Position numbers and translations under genes: made by a program | In this document: one piece after another, positions 52,278-53,204 of the stretch | Numbering within the stretch: position 1 is the first letter of the stretch | How the letters are laid out: the number at the start of each line of letters is the position of its first letter | Assembly: GCA_012728785.1 (NCBI GenBank) | Contig: JAAYEK010000034.1 | Location: 1 to 53,204 of the forward strand | Length of the DNA stretch: 53,204 nt | Source: Bacillota bacterium | Lineage (GTDB): Bacteria; Bacillota; UBA4882; UBA8346 | Reading direction: 5' to 3' | Notes under the pieces: generated by a model | What the model was told of the DNA's origin: nothing | The model's input: only the letters and a program-made list of their open reading frames with translations | Databases searched by the model: none

Positions 52278-52519
52278 GATTAGCTCCTGACTGTCGTTGA
52301 AAAAAGACTTTTTATATTATGCCCTTGAAGGATTAAATGAAATTGGAAGAATCCTACTTTATGAATTCTAACTATTTTCTGGGCGAAAAGCAAGGTGGAT
52401 TCAAGATTGTAGTTTTAATTTAACCAAAGATAATCCGGTTTTAAATAAACAAAGCCAGGGAAAGGGTGGTTAAAATTTCCATGTTTAAAATACTCTCTTC
52501 CGGTTATTCTATACTTGGG
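52278..52519. other. Gene-free leader region of the MATE gene
   Basis: AT-rich, 242 nt. I see no gene, terminator or clear promoter beyond a CATAATATAA stretch upstream of the MATE gene on the minus strand. Confidence 0.4.
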
Positions 52520-52539
52520 ATTTGTAGTGGCCGAGGCGC

Positions 52540-52960
52540 AGATTGATAACGGCTCCGTCTTAAAGACCTGAGGGTCGTTATCAGTCGAGCAACTGATCGG
52601 TATGGGTTCGATAGTAAGACCTTGCTTGGCATGGCGTTAACTTGCGGAATCCGCATAGGGAGCTGTCCATCTCCTGCAGGGAGGATCCATATCGGTCTGA
52701 GCTAGATTGTACGGGTTGGGCCAACTTATCACGGCAGTTGATGAGACTGTCGTGGTAGGGAAACTTAGTCCGTGCAGTCAAGCCTAGATTGTCACGGGAG
52801 CGAACGGGTTTGTTTGCAGTCGAAAGATTGCAGGCAGATTCCTAAGTTTCAGTGGCAGTCGATCAAAGGTTATCGTACTATGTGTAATGGGTGTTTGCAG
52901 CCGAAAGGTTGCAGGTATCCACGTAACGTGGTGCGGTAGCCGGAGATAAGGTCATTACAA
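52540..52960 (+). ncRNA. Candidate large structured RNA (strand not certain; may extend past the window)
   Basis: The segment contains at least nine nested complementary arms. Examples: TGATAACG 52544-52551 with CGTTATCA 52576-52583; GATCGGTATGG 52595-52605 with CCATATCGGTC 52687-52697; ATCACGGCAGT 52728-52738 with ACTGTCGTGGT 52746-52756; GAAACTTAG 52760-52768 with CTAAGTTTC 52842-52850 enclosing two more hairpins; two near-identical TGCAGYC-GAAA-GRTTGCA hairpins at 52815-52832 and 52896-52913; and GTAATG 52884-52889 with CATTAC 52953-52958. G-T pairs inside stems favour the plus strand, as does the GNRA (GAAA) loop reading. No start codon with a ribosome site is present. The class is not identified; a group II intron 5' part is one option. 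Confidence 0.55.
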
Positions 52961-53204
52961 GTTCCATTTATATTTAACTGATGGTTCTTTCCCTTCACTG
53001 GCTTGCTCACATAGTTCCCTTCCCCGGTGACCAGATGGTCCAAGAGTTCGATACACATGATCTTCCCCGCCTTTTTCAATCTTTGAGTGAGGAACAGATC
53101 ATCCCGGCTGGGAGTGGGATCGCCTGAAGGGGCACGAAGGGAAAATTCATGTAGAAGGGCTACGGGGGGCTAGATGGATTGTTCTACGTCGTGGGAGGAC
53201 CCGC
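52961..53204. other. Right-edge region without a recognisable gene
   Basis: Higher GC than the upstream gap, with further short inverted repeats (GTAGAA 53151-53156 with TTCTAC 53182-53187; GACCA-GA-TGGTC near 53029-53040). It probably continues the structured element. The 69-residue minus ORF (52870-53079) overlaps the stems and has no known motif. Confidence 0.35.

Noticed and set aside
52581-53079. Minus-strand ORFs of 66 and 69 residues
   Set aside because: They lie across the nested RNA stems, have no ribosome sites and no recognisable motif.
52540-53204. rnpB, tmRNA or rRNA fragment
   Set aside because: The universally conserved cores of these RNAs (for example GAGGAAAGTCC of RNase P RNA, or the tRNA-like ends of tmRNA) are absent.

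Overview
The window looks like a piece of the chromosome of an anaerobic, endospore-forming member of the Bacillota that also has an outer membrane. Spore formation is indicated by an alpha/beta-type small acid-soluble spore protein (25696-26037). An outer membrane is indicated by a signal-peptide beta-barrel protein ending in Phe (34125-34727) and a TolC-type outer-membrane factor fused to an RND pump (35680-40104). Housekeeping gene order (rpmE, DUF1385, prfA, prmC; radA, disA) is Firmicutes-like. Diderm lineages such as Limnochordia/Hydrogenisporia, Negativicutes or Halanaerobiia fit; the species cannot be named from the sequence.

Layout. 1-840: AT-rich strip with a partial GNAT tail and a truncated GT51-like protein. 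876-7539 (minus): hisS, speE, an iron alcohol dehydrogenase, tlyA and an Mtr4/Ski2-like helicase. 7671-9917 (plus): a uronate-catabolism cluster in which kduI and kduD are wrecked but kdgA and kdgK are intact. 10324-20383 (minus): rpmE, DUF1385, prfA, prmC, then the full [NiFe]-hydrogenase maturation set hypA-B-F-C-D-E and a TolB-like propeller protein; no hydrogenase subunits lie here. 20579-25508 (minus): DedA-radA-disA, and mtnP with a small membrane protein and an unlisted 44-residue Cys-rich protein. 25696-30561: SASP, an AbrB-like protein with a cysteine-desulfurase-like enzyme, a radical SAM protein, an RlmI-like methyltransferase and a dead FAD-dehydrogenase fragment. 30746-34966 (plus): a lipoprotein subtilase with a BsuPI-type inhibitor, YigZ, the beta-barrel protein and tRNA-Leu(CAA) followed by a tandem duplication of its 3' end. 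35365-42057 (minus): marR, a membrane-fusion protein, the RND-TolC fusion and a coiled-coil protein. 42410-52277 (minus): a chemoreceptor, two tandem substrate-binding lipoproteins, kamA with an ATP-grasp ligase, a U32 protein and a MATE exporter. 52520-53204: no convincing gene, but many nested complementary arms typical of a large structured RNA cut by the window edge.

Connections. SpeE produces methylthioadenosine, which MtnP recycles. KdgK and KdgA convert KDG to pyruvate and glyceraldehyde-3-phosphate, while the two upstream steps are lost. HypA-F build the NiFe cofactor of a hydrogenase encoded elsewhere. MarR, the fusion protein and the RND-TolC protein form a complete tripartite efflux unit from two polypeptides. 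The strongest leads are the RND-TolC fusion with an internal signal sequence, the structured RNA at the right edge, the protease/inhibitor pair, the KamA/ATP-grasp pair and several palindromic intergenic elements.
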